DNA of 64,000 nt from Arthrinium phaeospermum (lineage: Eukaryota; Ascomycota; Sordariomycetes; Amphisphaeriales; Apiosporaceae), in assembly GCA_006503535.1 (NCBI GenBank), contig QYRS01000005.1, positions 1,488,001 to 1,552,000 of the forward strand, read 5' to 3'. The position numbers were made by a program, and so were the translations under genes. The notes below the pieces were generated by a model. It saw only the letters and a program-made list of their open reading frames with translations, searched no databases and was not told the DNA's origin. How positions within the stretch are numbered: position 1 is the first letter of the stretch; the number at the start of each line of letters is the position of its first letter. Shown here piece after piece: positions 23,393 through 33,955 of this stretch.

Positions 23393-25582
23393 TCATAGCC
23401 TACTCATTTCCAGCCTATTAGCGCCCAACGCCCCACTCATCATGACTTCGCTGTCTCGCCTAGGAGGAGCGGCTTGCGCCAACAAGACCATTTCGCGCCC
23501 GCCGCCGATGCCCCACCAGGCGACGCCGACCGCCGCGCGTTCGACGTCCATCTCGCCGCTCACCAGGACGTCCCAGAAGCGCTTGCGCACGACCTCGCGC
23601 AGGGCCGGGTCGGCGACGGCGTTCATGGCCTCGGCGGTGCGGGTGAGCCAGTCCTCGACGAGGGGCAGCGGGAGGAAAGGCAGGGCGTCGACGAGGGAGA
23701 GGACGAGCGTGGTTTGTTCCGAGACGGGCGGTAGTGGCTGCTGCTGGTCGCCTTGCATGACGTTGTTGTCGCCGGCAGTAGTGGTGGTCGCCGCCAGGCC
23801 GGGCTCGGCGGGCAGCGGGTGCGTCGTGGCGGACGCGGCGCGGAAGTGCAGCATTTCGAGCAGGGTCTCGGCGAGGTGGGGGTGCGAGGCCGCGATGGGG
23901 AAGGGGGGGCTGGCGATCTGGACGACGGTCTTGAAGGCGAGGCGGAACTGGCGGGGCGAGATGCGGGCCGGGAAGGAGGCCAGCAGGGTGTCGATGTAGA
24001 AGGGGATCAGGGTGATGGTCAGGGGCGCGTGCTGGGGGCAGGAGAGCACCGAGAGGATGGAGGCGTGGGCGGCTTCGTAGAGGGGGAGGGTGAGCGAGGT
24101 CTGGGGCGCCGCGGAGGCCGACGACGACGCGGCGGACAGGTGCGCGGTCGCCAGTGTCAGCACGAGGGTGTCGGCGGCGGGCGTGGGCAGCGAGAGGGGG
24201 AGGTGCTCCGCCGTGTTTAGGTAGAAGAGGGTCAACGCCTGGTCGAGCGGCGTGAGGCCTGGCGAGTTGGGCTGGCCTGGGGCGGTTGGTTGCGCCTCCT
24301 GCAGGAAAGCGACGCATGCGTCAGGATAGCGGGTGATGATGTCGAGGGACGTCAAATTCGTGAAGACGTATACCTGGAAGGCGTCTGCCCCTTCCCTTGA
24401 CGATATAAAGCAAAGGTTCCGCAGAGTATGGAGTGTTTTGGATGCGACCATCGGTGCGGTTGCGTCGTTGCGCAGGCGAGGGTCCAAGAGGCACCGCCCT
24501 ATTATAGGCTGGATAGTAGCAACAACGGTGTACATGATCTTTTTCAAAAGCCGCCACAGCATTGCCCAGGGACCTCGAATCATGTCAGGGGGCAGGACAG
24601 CAGCCTCTGTCGATATATCGACTGAAGAGAAGGGGCAGTGCCGCCACCTTTCCAAGAGGCCAGCCGAGAACACAAGGAGCCTTTCCTGCGACTCCAACAC
24701 AACCCTAGAGTCCGCTGCATGTTGCACCGCGAAGGCGGCGAGTCGGGACAGGGGCCCCATGTTTTGAGGCAGCGGCCGCGATTCCAGCTGTTGGACCTGG
24801 GCAAAGGATGACGGAGACGCCCTATAGAACGTCTCATGGCCCGCCACACTCCCCGTCGATATGGAGCGCAAGAAGTCGCCATCCTGGAAGCCTTCCGGGC
24901 CGGTCATGGCCCGCACCGCAGCCGGCAGTACCAAGTCGCAGTTGAGCATCTGTTTGTGGTGATCCGACAGCACGGGAAACACAAATGCCAGAGCCAGCAT
25001 CACCGCGCTGGACCCGAGCTCTCCTCCAATTGGTGCAATCATAGTCCTCATCTTGCTGTTCTCCTCCAGGGCCAGGTTCGCGGCCGTGACGACGGCCTGT
25101 TCGAGCGTCGCGCGCAGGCCGCGCGACAAGGCCCGGCGGTCCTCGCTCTCCATGCCCATGAGGGTGCCGGTGAGCACGAGGAGGTGCTTCCAGCGCTCGG
25201 AGCGGTCGTCGGCGCCCTTGGCGACGGCGCGGGCCCAGGCGTCGCAGCGCACGCCGCTGCCGACGGGCTGCTGGCCCCATCGCAGCTGCGCGTTCTCGGC
25301 CTCGTTGCGCTGCACGTGCAGGGCGGCGGTGTTGTAGACGCTAAGGATGCGCAGGCACGTCCGCAGACCGCCACCGCTGCCGTCGGTGGTGGAAAACAAG
25401 GGCTGGTCCCATATCGCGCGGGCGGTGAGGAGGTGGGAGGTCAGGAGCGAGATGTTGAGGTGGTTGTTGAGGTTGCTCAGCAGCGTCGCGGTGCTCGCGT
25501 ACAATCGGTCGACGTCGCTCGGCCGGTGCGGCTCCTGGAAGGCTCGCAGTGTCGTGGTTAAGAGTCGGTCCGCAGAAGACAT
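23393..25582 (-). CDS. PEX8: Peroxin Pex8, intraperoxisomal import factor
   Basis: Predicted peroxisomal protein of 729 residues that, in yeasts, sits on the lumenal face of the membrane and joins the docking and RING complexes of the import machinery. One exon. I chose the ATG at 25582 (MSSADRLLTTTLRAFQ), which matches how fungal Pex8 proteins begin; an in-frame ATG eight codons upstream (25606) is possible. The sequence is mostly alpha-helical with no transmembrane segment. It ends in Ser-Arg-Leu, a valid type 1 peroxisomal targeting signal, which strongly supports the assignment. Third codon positions are extremely GC-rich, especially in the C-terminal 350 residues, and give several long false frames. 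It shares a 382-base promoter region with the TMEM170-like gene. Confidence 0.85.
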   Translation of the reverse strand: MSSADRLLTTTLRAFQEPHRPSDVDRLYASTATLLSNLNNHLNISLLTSHLLTARAIWDQPLFSTTDGSGGGLRTCLRILSVYNTAALHVQRNEAENAQLRWGQQPVGSGVRCDAWARAVAKGADDRSERWKHLLVLTGTLMGMESEDRRALSRGLRATLEQAVVTAANLALEENSKMRTMIAPIGGELGSSAVMLALAFVFPVLSDHHKQMLNCDLVLPAAVRAMTGPEGFQDGDFLRSISTGSVAGHETFYRASPSSFAQVQQLESRPLPQNMGPLSRLAAFAVQHAADSRVVLESQERLLVFSAGLLERWRHCPFSSVDISTEAAVLPPDMIRGPWAMLWRLLKKIMYTVVATIQPIIGRCLLDPRLRNDATAPMVASKTLHTLRNLCFISSREGADAFQVYVFTNLTSLDIITRYPDACVAFLQEAQPTAPGQPNSPGLTPLDQALTLFYLNTAEHLPLSLPTPAADTLVLTLATAHLSAASSSASAAPQTSLTLPLYEAAHASILSVLSCPQHAPLTITLIPFYIDTLLASFPARISPRQFRLAFKTVVQIASPPFPIAASHPHLAETLLEMLHFRAASATTHPLPAEPGLAATTTTAGDNNVMQGDQQQPLPPVSEQTTLVLSLVDALPFLPLPLVEDWLTRTAEAMNAVADPALREVVRKRFWDVLVSGEMDVERAAVGVAWWGIGGGREMVLLAQAAPPRRDSEVMMSGALGANRLEMSRL

Positions 25583-25964
25583 TGTTACATGTTTGTGCGT
25601 CAGCACCGCGCAGTCTACATGCGGGTTGGTAGAAGATGGGCTGGCTGTCTTGTCACTGTGTTTCCCCGTGTTATCTGGCGGTGTTCATATCGACGAGATG
25701 GCAAAAGCTCAAGTACTCAATTGTACGTGCTGGCTCGGCGACAGCACAACTCCTACCAATTTGCCGAGGCACGACGTCAGCCCGCCCAACGCGCCCGAGC
25801 CACCCGCTAAAATGACCCCAGAACAGGGGCAGCTTTCAGTTAGGTAATGCGCCAACACCCCTACCTAGCACCTAGCACCTACATTTACAGAACAAACGCC
25901 AAATGTTGATCATCAATACCCAAACAGATCATTCGCACCGCAGATTTTCGGAGAGACAAATCTG
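25583..25964. promoter_or_regulatory. Divergent promoter, PEX8 and TMEM170-like gene
   Basis: Only 382 bases separate the two start codons, so this is a compact bidirectional promoter. It contains tandem CCTAGCA-like repeats at about 25861-25882. I cannot name specific factor sites. Confidence 0.6.
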
Positions 25965-26545
25965 ATGGGCAACCAGACGTGAGTCGCCACGAGCGAGGAA
26001 TCCAGATTTGCCATTGCAAATAACGTATTGGCTAACCTTACACCCAATGCAGGTCGGTTCAGAGATCCGCGCGCCCCGACTGCCCGCCCAGCAACTACAA
26101 GGTCCCTGCCTTTCCCTCTCTGACATGGCCTCCGGAAAGCTGTCACTATGCGCTCTATAATATATGGGACTCCTGGCGCTTTACATTACTATGGACCTTC
26201 ATTCTCTATGCCATATTTCATATCGCGGCGGCGGCGGCAGCGCTCGCCATGCAGATTGGGAAGAGGCGTACGACCTGGAAATACATGTGGACCGTTCCCG
26301 TCATCTACGCCCTGATAGCTGGCATTGAAGCCCTATTTACCGGTACTGTCACAGGCGTGGTGTGAGTTTGTCCCTTATCTGTTGGATTTCTTGATGTTCA
26401 TGTGTGTCCTGACTCGCTTTGCAGCGTCGGTGCTGTCTACCTTAACGGGAACTTTGTGCTGTCGACTTGGGTGCCCTTCATCTGGGGTTGGATCAACGTT
26501 CTCGTGCTGGTCGTCTCGTCCTTCTCCATTCAAGGCGGACTTTGA
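25965..26545 (+). CDS. Small membrane protein, TMEM170 family
   Basis: Predicted membrane protein of 147 residues. Three exons: 25965-25978 (14 coding bases), 26053-26361 and 26425-26545; introns of 74 and 63 bases have GTGAGT donors and the phases agree. A polar N terminus with SLTWPPESCHYALYNIWD precedes three hydrophobic segments at about residues 50-75, 85-110 and 120-142. This layout and the conserved YNIWDSWRF-like stretch match the TMEM170 family, whose animal members shape the ER and nuclear envelope; a function in fungi is not established. The gene converges with the acetyltransferase gene, with only 19 bases between stop codons. The first exon is so short that automatic tools may miss it. 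Confidence 0.82.
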
Positions 26546-26564
26546 GACAACTATCATCATTTCC

Positions 26565-27394
26565 TCACGTGGACTCGGCACCAGCAGTCCCCGAACCCTT
26601 CTCGGCAGCCTGGGGCGGAACGGCAGCCTTCAGGAACCTGGCCGGGTTGCCCACTACGACGGTATACGGAGCCACGTCCTTGGTCACCACGCTACCCGCG
26701 CCTACCGTTGAGCCCCGGCCAATGGTCACGCCAGCCAGCACGGTCACGTTGCCCCCGATCCAGCAGTCGTCCTCGATGGTGATGGGCGCACCCATCTCGG
26801 GGCCGTTGTATCCGTTGCGGACAAACGGATCGACGGGGTGCGAGCCAGAGAAGAAGGAGCAGTTGGGACCGATGAGGATGCGCGAGCCCACGCTTATGGG
26901 ACAAGTATCAATCCAGGTACTGTTAGAATTGACATAGGTATTGTCCCCAAACCTGGTGCTGGTTAGTTCATCTCGGCTGACAGGACGGGTGCAGGCAAGT
27001 ACCAACGTCACGTTGCGGCCGTAATCCATCTTGATCGGCCCGTCACACCAGACATATTTGGCCAGCAGGTCCTCGTCCTCTTCGGGAGTGGGGGCTGGTG
27101 GTGGGAGGGGTGACTTGTCATCCTGGATCCTAGATAGAAGAAGTATGTTCAGGAAAAGGCAGCATTGTGTATATGGTATGGCATATGGGTATACGGGGTA
27201 TGGTCTCACATCTTGAATAACTCTACCAGACGCCGGCGGGAGACGTCACCAGCTTTATTGAACTCTTCACTGGCAAGCCGGCATCGTCTCCGATCAGCCA
27301 CCAGGCTAGGCGTGAAGGCGTAGTACAAGTCTCCTTTGCGCATGCGGCGCAGGTTCTCCTCCTCGTCGATTTCCTTCAGATTGATCTGCTGCAT
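26565..27394 (-). CDS. Maltose/galactoside O-acetyltransferase-like enzyme
   Basis: Predicted cytosolic acetyl-CoA-dependent O-acetyltransferase of the left-handed beta-helix (hexapeptide repeat) family, similar to bacterial Maa and NodL; 231 residues, sugar acceptor unknown. Three exons: 27394-27210, 27129-27007 and 26952-26565. The N-terminal Mac domain (GDLYYAFTPSLVADR) is at about residues 21-35. Hexapeptide repeats run from about residue 100 to 215. The catalytic histidine is in SGSHPVDP. The second intron (27006-26953, 54 bases) is in frame and has no stop. I removed it because the joined sequence NVTFGDNTYVNSNSTW matches the family, whereas reading through inserts 18 odd residues. Its donor, GTTGGT, is unusual. 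The C terminus is a short Ala and Glu-rich tail. Confidence 0.9.
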
Positions 27395-28347
27395 GATGAC
27401 GGCTGGACAGAACGATTAAGGCTGAGTACGGTCGGTATACTGAAAGTGAATATACCTCAGCACTTGACTATGGAAACTCGTCACAGTGTCATTAAATAAG
27501 CCCAGGTACCCCGCGCTTACTATCGGAGCTTACAGTTATTATATCCCAACTTGTGACTACTAGACACCCTATATCCCCCGATCAAGTACGATCATGAGAC
27601 TATTCGGGACGGGTGTTCTGTACAGAGCTCTGCAGCATCGGCACTTATCTTACGCACAGCCTAATCATCCCCTACAACTGTTGCTATTTGCTTGTTTACG
27701 TATTCCGCTTGCGGATTACTTGAATGGGATCTACCTTCTTTGGGTAATAAAAGTACGCCTGGAACTTACTGCCGCGCTTTTCCGCCCATTGTTAGGCCTC
27801 CTGCCCCAAAGGGTCCTCTGTACTCCGTAGTTTGTAGGTGCATTTCAATGTCAAACTTGATGCTGCTCTAGCGCCATTAGTGGACACGACTAGAATGCGG
27901 CTCACAACCAGGGCCAGTCACTCCCTCCCTCCCGTCTCATTCAGCTGCTAGCCAGTACATCTATCTTGTTAGACAGCGTTGTTGCTGAAGTGTTTGTGAC
28001 GAGGCTCATCTCATACCCGCTGCATCCCATATCTCTTTGTTCACAACCGACCTGCCCTCCCCGCGTATGACCTCACAACAACAAAAAGGAAACCAGCTCG
28101 TCTTTGTGTGACAACGATGCAGTCATCAGGCAATGGGTAAGCCATGGTTCCCTTTTCTTTCTCTTTCAGACAAGCCCATGGCATGGCCCCTTCCATGTAT
28201 GCCATGGGTCTCCTTTCCCTGGATGGTCCCTTTCGAGGCATTCCTTTTCCCCAGTCGTCAGTCACTGTGACTGTTTTCCCTGAGGGTCTGTGTCATACAC
28301 ACATGGTCTATTTTTCGTCTGGTTGGAAACCCACGCTACGCCCTGAT
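27395..28347. promoter_or_regulatory. Divergent promoter, acetyltransferase and STE14
   Basis: This 950-base gap separates two divergent genes. It contains a TACTCCGTA word at about 27822-27830, also found in other gaps. Upstream of the chosen STE14 start the frame stays open to 28144, but the residues there look non-coding, so I treat that part as leader. Confidence 0.5.
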
Positions 28348-29544
28348 ATGCCCGACACTGGTCCACCTTCCCCGTCTTCGGGCAAGCCCATGAGGCCAGA
28401 GGAGGATACCTCTGACGAAGATGCGTCCGGGGAGGACGTGCCCACCCAGGATGCGTTTGCGCCGCCGCCGCCGCTGTCCTTGGCCAACGACACGGAGGCC
28501 GAAGACTTGGTCTCGCCCATGGTGGCCAACTTCCCGACCAAAGACATCAAGATCGAGGTCAACAGCAGTGGCAGTGGCAGCAGCCCCAAGGGCTGGGCCA
28601 GCGGCAGCTCGTTTGGCGAGTGGGCCGAGGGGCCGCCGATGACGCCCATCAGCGCCAGCCTGAACAAGCGGCACCTCCGCCGGGGCTCGCGCCAGTACCC
28701 CAACATGGTCATAGACACGTCCAAGACCAAGCTGCACCCTCCTCCCCCATCCGCCTCCGCCGCCGCCGCCGCCGAGAAAGACCCAGGTGCTAACCCGACC
28801 CTGCCTCTCAGCGCCCTGCCGCGGCCCCCGGGGCTCGAGTACCACCCGGGCGGCAAGAAGTCGCTCGAGGGCATCGCCATGCGCGCCTTCTGCCTCGGCA
28901 ACGCCCTGTCGCTCTGCCTGGCCCTCGTCGTCGCCGTCCTGGCCCTGACCTCGTCGGCCCTGTGGCGCATCCCCTTCTTCGTCGGCGCCCTCGCCCTCTT
29001 CCACTTCCTCGAGTTCTGGACGACGGCCCGGCGCAACACCAAGGAGGCCGGCGTCAAGGCCTTCCTGCTGACGGCCAACTGGCCGCACTACGCCATCGCC
29101 CACTCGGCCGCCATGCTCGAGTGCCTCGTCACCAACCTGCTCTGGCCGCGCCGCGCCTGGGCCCCGCTCTACCTGGGCCCCGTCCTGCTCCTGCTCGGGC
29201 TCCTCCTGACCTTCATGGGCCAGTTCATCCGCACCGCCGCCATGCTGCAGGCCGGCTCCAGCTTCAACCACATCGTCCAGACGCGCCTCGACGGCCACGA
29301 GCTCGTCACCACGGGCATCTACGGCGTCATCCGCCACCCGGCCTACTTCGCCTTCTTCTGGTGGGGGCTCGGCACCCAGCTCGTCCTCGGCAACCCCGTC
29401 TGCTTCGTCGCCTACGCCGCCGTCCTCTGGCGCTTCTTCAGCATCCGCATCCGCGAGGAGGAGATCTGGCTGGTGAACAAGTACAAGGAGGACTATCCCG
29501 AATACCGGAGACGTGTCCCTACCAGGATACCATTCATTGGATAA
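28348..29544 (+). CDS. STE14: Isoprenylcysteine carboxyl methyltransferase Ste14-like
   Basis: Predicted ER membrane enzyme that methyl-esterifies the C-terminal farnesyl- or geranylgeranyl-cysteine of CaaX proteins such as Ras, Rho and a-factor-type pheromones. It has 398 residues from the ATG at 28348, in one exon. Residues 1-165 are acidic, Ser and Pro-rich and probably disordered, longer than usual for the family (about 240-300 residues in all). From residue 175 there are five or six helices. The C terminus has the full ICMT signature: RHPAYFAFFWWGLG from residue 329, then GNP, and RIREEEIWL before the YPEYRRRVPTRIP end. The start could be further upstream (an in-frame open stretch reaches 28144), but those residues do not look like protein. 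Codon use is strongly GC-biased from about position 28400 onwards. Confidence 0.9.
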   Translation: MPDTGPPSPSSGKPMRPEEDTSDEDASGEDVPTQDAFAPPPPLSLANDTEAEDLVSPMVANFPTKDIKIEVNSSGSGSSPKGWASGSSFGEWAEGPPMTPISASLNKRHLRRGSRQYPNMVIDTSKTKLHPPPPSASAAAAAEKDPGANPTLPLSALPRPPGLEYHPGGKKSLEGIAMRAFCLGNALSLCLALVVAVLALTSSALWRIPFFVGALALFHFLEFWTTARRNTKEAGVKAFLLTANWPHYAIAHSAAMLECLVTNLLWPRRAWAPLYLGPVLLLLGLLLTFMGQFIRTAAMLQAGSSFNHIVQTRLDGHELVTTGIYGVIRHPAYFAFFWWGLGTQLVLGNPVCFVAYAAVLWRFFSIRIREEEIWLVNKYKEDYPEYRRRVPTRIPFIG

Positions 29545-31167
29545 AACGGTCGGGAGTGGAGGGTCTTTCCTTTTCTCTTTCTTGCCGGGGACATTTTACG
29601 TTCCTCTTGTCTGGGTTCCTGGGTGGAAGGGAGTTGTAGATGTCCCGTGTTAACGCCCCCGGAGTGAGCTAAGCGAGGGTGATATCTCTTGGTATATGGA
29701 CGAGGGATACGTTTTACTAAGAAAAGATATATGTTTCTCACAACGAGGCTCTGATGTACAGCGGATATCAATCTAGTCTATATTTAAAAAGACTGCATAC
29801 CCTCCCTTTTCTGCTTCCTGGGTTAAATTGTCTAGTAATACTAGTTCAGGACGTGCCTTGCGTACGATTATATCTTATTGAAAAGTACCCCTTTTATATT
29901 CAGACATGGTGTCCCATGGGCATCATGCACGTTTCCAGTGTACATGGTCGTCGCGAAAGACCCCCTTTTGCCTCTAGTCATCGTCGTAGCGCGCACAAGC
30001 TGCAGAAGTCGGCTATTAAAAAAACGCAGACCCCTGTCGTATGGCCTCGCACTACGCCAATGCCACCAAGGCTGGTGCGGTATACTCCAACAAACCACCC
30101 TCGTTTGTGGACGTGCCGGCAGCCGCCTAGAGTGTTTCCGATAGAGCAACCCCGTCATCACCATGTCATCTATCTGTGCGTGCCTTGGAGCCACGACATA
30201 TTAACGGAAACACGGTACGTAGGTAGACGAATATATCAAACATGGATACGAGGCAACATTTGAAACGTTTATCAGGGTGTTTTTTATATACAAAGAACTA
30301 CAGACAAGTGGTTTTGCAACCTGGCTTTGCTTGCGCTATCGGAGCTATATCCCGTAGACGTTGAACCCTCACCTGAAAGCCCTTTACCGTGACCCGTGGG
30401 CTCGCATACTCTCAAGAGATGCAGTCCTTGGTTCGTCATGCATGCCCGTATGGCGCATGCTCTTATTTATCGTGGGGCAGTGCAATACGCATGAGATAAA
30501 CGAGAAGCAGAAGAAGGGTAAGTGTGGTCATAAACGGTCATCATGGATAACTTTCGTACTTTCATAAAGCCTTCCTATCCCTCAACAGGGCGACATCCTG
30601 CTCTCCCAGTTGATGTCCCCATAGACCGCTAATGGCAACCTGAAGTCCGCTCGCGGCGGGGGGCCCCCAGGGTATATGGCCCCCCCGATCTACAGCCGCT
30701 GTTCCAGGTTCCCAATCCGCTTGACTAGGATAAAGTCGCTTCTCCGTAATATACCAGTAATGGCTCTATCAAACCATGTTCGCCTGGTCCTATCCTCCAC
30801 CAAGGCACGAAAATATAATCTTCCCAACTGCAAGAGCCAGTATTACAGTGGTGTATGTATAGCTGCTCGCTGACCAACATATATGCAAGCCACAATCAAG
30901 CTTGCAACAAACAAAACGCTGGGGCGGAGTTTTTCAAACCTTCGCTTGGAAGAAGTTGCGTCGGGGCGACAGTAGCAGCAGTCGTTCATGTTCGGCATAC
31001 ATCTGTGTCGTTGCTCGGCAGGCCTCATCGTGAGCCACCCGTCTCCAGGACAAGACAACCAACGTTGCCGACATTGTGAACGAGCAGATCGTGCTGTGTA
31101 GTGGCTGGATCGACAGCGCTTCTTTCATCACATAAAGATCCTTGTTGTTGTTGTTTTTGTACACCTT
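29545..31167. other. Convergent 3' flanks of STE14 and the phosphodiesterase gene
   Basis: This 1.6 kb gap between converging genes holds no coding region that I can support. At about 30657-30690 there is a strongly self-complementary G and C run (GGGGGGCCCCC, then a second C7 run 11 bases later) that could form a hairpin. I see no tRNA or repeat family. Confidence 0.55.
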
Positions 31168-33955
31168 TCATCCTGCTGCTCCCGATTCTCCACGAGACGG
31201 TGAACTGCTGCCCTTATGCCTACGGAAGAGGTTCAGTGCGTTCATGCGGAATCTGCTTGGCCTCTTCTTAAGGGACTTGTCGTCCCTCGCCCCGTTCGAA
31301 AGGTCCTCTTCCGAAGTCATTAGCTCCCCCGAGGGCACGGGGGGTACCAGGTGGTTGCCGTCAGGAGATGCCATATTGGCAGCCTGAACGTCTGATGGGC
31401 GCTCCAGTGATTCCTGACTGATAATGCTAGTACCCTGAGTACTGGGCGACAGCGGCATCTTCCCGGTGGTAGCACTTGTCGCTTGGGATGCCCAGTCACC
31501 TGCTGAGTACGGGACGGAGTTGCTACCTTCGGTGGTTTCGCTACAACGCTGCTTTCCGCGACGCCCCACGTGATGCTCGGCGTCGTTCAGACTGAATCGG
31601 TCGCAACCACCAAAGTCCCCAGCAGATTCGAATTCGTTCGATGCCCCATTGATTTCTCTGTACCCTCCTAGCGAGGATCCTGATCCCTTCATTGCGGATT
31701 GGTGGTCGTTCGTGTGCTGTACTGGGCCCAGTGTCTTGCCCGACGAAGAGTCCCTTGAGTCTTGAGGCGCAATGGCAATGCTCATACTGCGTGGCGATAA
31801 TGTTCCTTGCAAACGCTTCTTCCTGTCTTCTTCCATCTCTGGCAGATCCTCGATGGCCGTCTCGAACAGAGTCTTGTTCCCTTCCAGTTCGTCCACTGTA
31901 TATTGCATAAATGGCAGCAAGTCTGCGACTCCCTGAAACAGAGGAATAGCGAACATGTTCATGAACCCAAGCTGCGCTTTGGCCAACGAGAGGAAATCCT
32001 TTCTCGGCTCAGAAATCAGAGACGACGAGATGCCGATTTGGTTTTCCATCGAGGCTTGCCTCGAAAATTCGTCACAAAGAATGTACATCCACTTCAAAGC
32101 AGTGTCGTATTTCCGCGCCTGTGCACATTCGTTAGTACCCAATTTTGTCACACGGAGGACTAGGACTGTTCAAGAGAATCTGGACTTACAACGTTGCTAA
32201 TATCCGCACATTTGATGATAAGAGCGCAGAGCAGCGCGGTCTCGGATTCCAGTGTACGCCCATTCCATCCGTCAGTCGAGTGGTTCTCCTGAAATCTCTC
32301 TTGAAGGTTGCCGAGTTTGGTCATATAATCGAAGTGTAGTCCCATGTCCGTGGCAAGAATGGAGCTGATCATCAGACTCCGCATCTTGGTGTTTTCAAAG
32401 GCCAACGGCCAATATCTTCGCAGGATCTGCGAGTAGGCGGCGCAGTGGAAGGACTCGAGAACGGATCGATCATTGTAGAGCTGAGCCAGTGGGGCGTTGA
32501 GCACAACGAGAAAGCCGTTGTTGACTCCGGGGTGGCCAACATCGTGGCCAATGGCGCTGATCAAGAGTGTCAAGGCCTCGAACGGCTTCAACAGGGCCGC
32601 CAAAGGCGATTTCGGTGTCGGAGTTACATCCGCCCCAGACTGAAGAGGATACGGTGGCAGCGCACCGATATGGACTAGAAAGTTGAAGGTGGCCTGAAGA
32701 ACGTCGACGGCGTGGCGGAAATTATGGTAGGGAACAAACGTATTGTACGCAGCCCGGCATGCGACAAGAAACGTCGTTAATTGATCTAAGGAAGCATGAG
32801 CTGCGCACATTCGGTAGGGAATCAAGCGGAAATTTCGAAGAACTCACCGGTTGGCAATCGCCACTGCTCAAGTTCGGGCATAGAAAATGCATGCTTGAAC
32901 ATGAGGCTGGCGGCAACAAGAAGCTGGTCGTCCGAGAAATCATGTGCGCAGAAATGCCATCTTCCAATGGCTTGGGCTATCTCAGCCCGGATATCGGCAG
33001 ACACACAAACTCTGACGTTGCCGATTCCAGGAATGTCCTCGTCGCCAGATTTACAGATGCCCGTCATGAGACTGGATACCATTGCCTCCCGCAGGTAGGA
33101 GAAGGGAGCCTTATCGTCATGGACACCCACCCAGGACCTCTTACGGCCCCTGGTAATCTCGAGCTGTGCTTGTTGCTCTCTGACGGCTTCTTTGTGGGCA
33201 CGATAGGCGTGTACCTCAAGTGTCGTCATTGTCTTGGCATGCAGAGGACTGGCCATGATATCGACGGCGCCGGAGTCTAAGCATGTCCTCAAAATCGAGT
33301 GATTCGACGGTAGTCTGGCCGTGTCCGGTGATTGGTCCAAATATTCGGGGTCTGTGTACTGCTCGGAAGCTTTTTGGCTACTCTCATCGTCTTCTGGCGG
33401 CGGGCTCTGCAGCAAAGGGAACGTGACGACGGGGATAGGAACGACTAATTTCGAAAGGTTTCTGGAGTGAGTCTCGTAAACGATTCTGTCCAACAGCCGA
33501 AGTCCGTAGGCGTCGTCATCCACACACTCGTCTGGACTGGCTCTATCGGACCCCTGCGAATACGGTGACGGGTCGCGGGAGGAATTGGATGCTAATCTCT
33601 GCTCGTCATGCGGAACATCTATAAGTACTATCGTGGGCTTCAACTCGATCATAGCAGTATCGTGTAATTCGAAGATGGTCGAAATGCACGCAGCTCCATT
33701 GGAACATACATGTGCTACAAGCGAAATCCCCATGTTAGCAAACTCCGATCTGGGAATGAGCAAGGAAGAATATGTACAAAATGCGACAGACGTACCGTTC
33801 CCAAAAGCATACAGTATAAGCTGGACATTGTTGCGTAATTCGCCTGAATCGCCCAATGCCGTACCAATGTCTTCGGCCGTGGAAGAATTGGCCAGCTGTG
33901 TATCGCATCGCACATTGCGATCAACATAGATCACATTACAGGTGGCACTGTCCAT
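31168..33955 (-). CDS. PDE2: High-affinity 3',5'-cyclic-nucleotide phosphodiesterase
   Basis: Predicted cytosolic cAMP phosphodiesterase of 857 residues, the Pde2/PdeH type that limits cAMP-PKA signalling in growth, development and infection. Four exons: 33955-33796, 33714-32848, 32785-32190 and 32118-31168. I start at the ATG at 33955 (MDSATCNVIYVDRN), the conserved fungal N terminus; an open frame extends 17 codons further up. The first intron (33795-33715, 81 bases) is in frame without a stop, but has a GTACGT donor, a GCTAAC branch site and a TAG acceptor, and removing it restores family-like sequence. The catalytic HD domain has HNFRHAVDV at residues 363-371 and the class I signature HDVGHPGVNN at 423-432; KCADISN follows near the end of exon 3. 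The C-terminal 220 residues are Ser-rich and unconserved, ending in a basic cluster. Confidence 0.93.

Noticed and set aside
24836..25561. 241-codon plus-strand frame
   Set aside because: Antisense shadow of PEX8; composition is low-complexity and without motifs.
28785..28815. Possible intron in STE14 (GTGCTAAC to CTCAG)
   Set aside because: About 27-31 bases is below the minimum for fungal introns and the frame continues without it.
28308..29337. Two long minus-strand frames (256 and 333 codons)
   Set aside because: Both are antisense shadows of the GC-rich STE14 gene, whose plus-strand product has the full methyltransferase signature.
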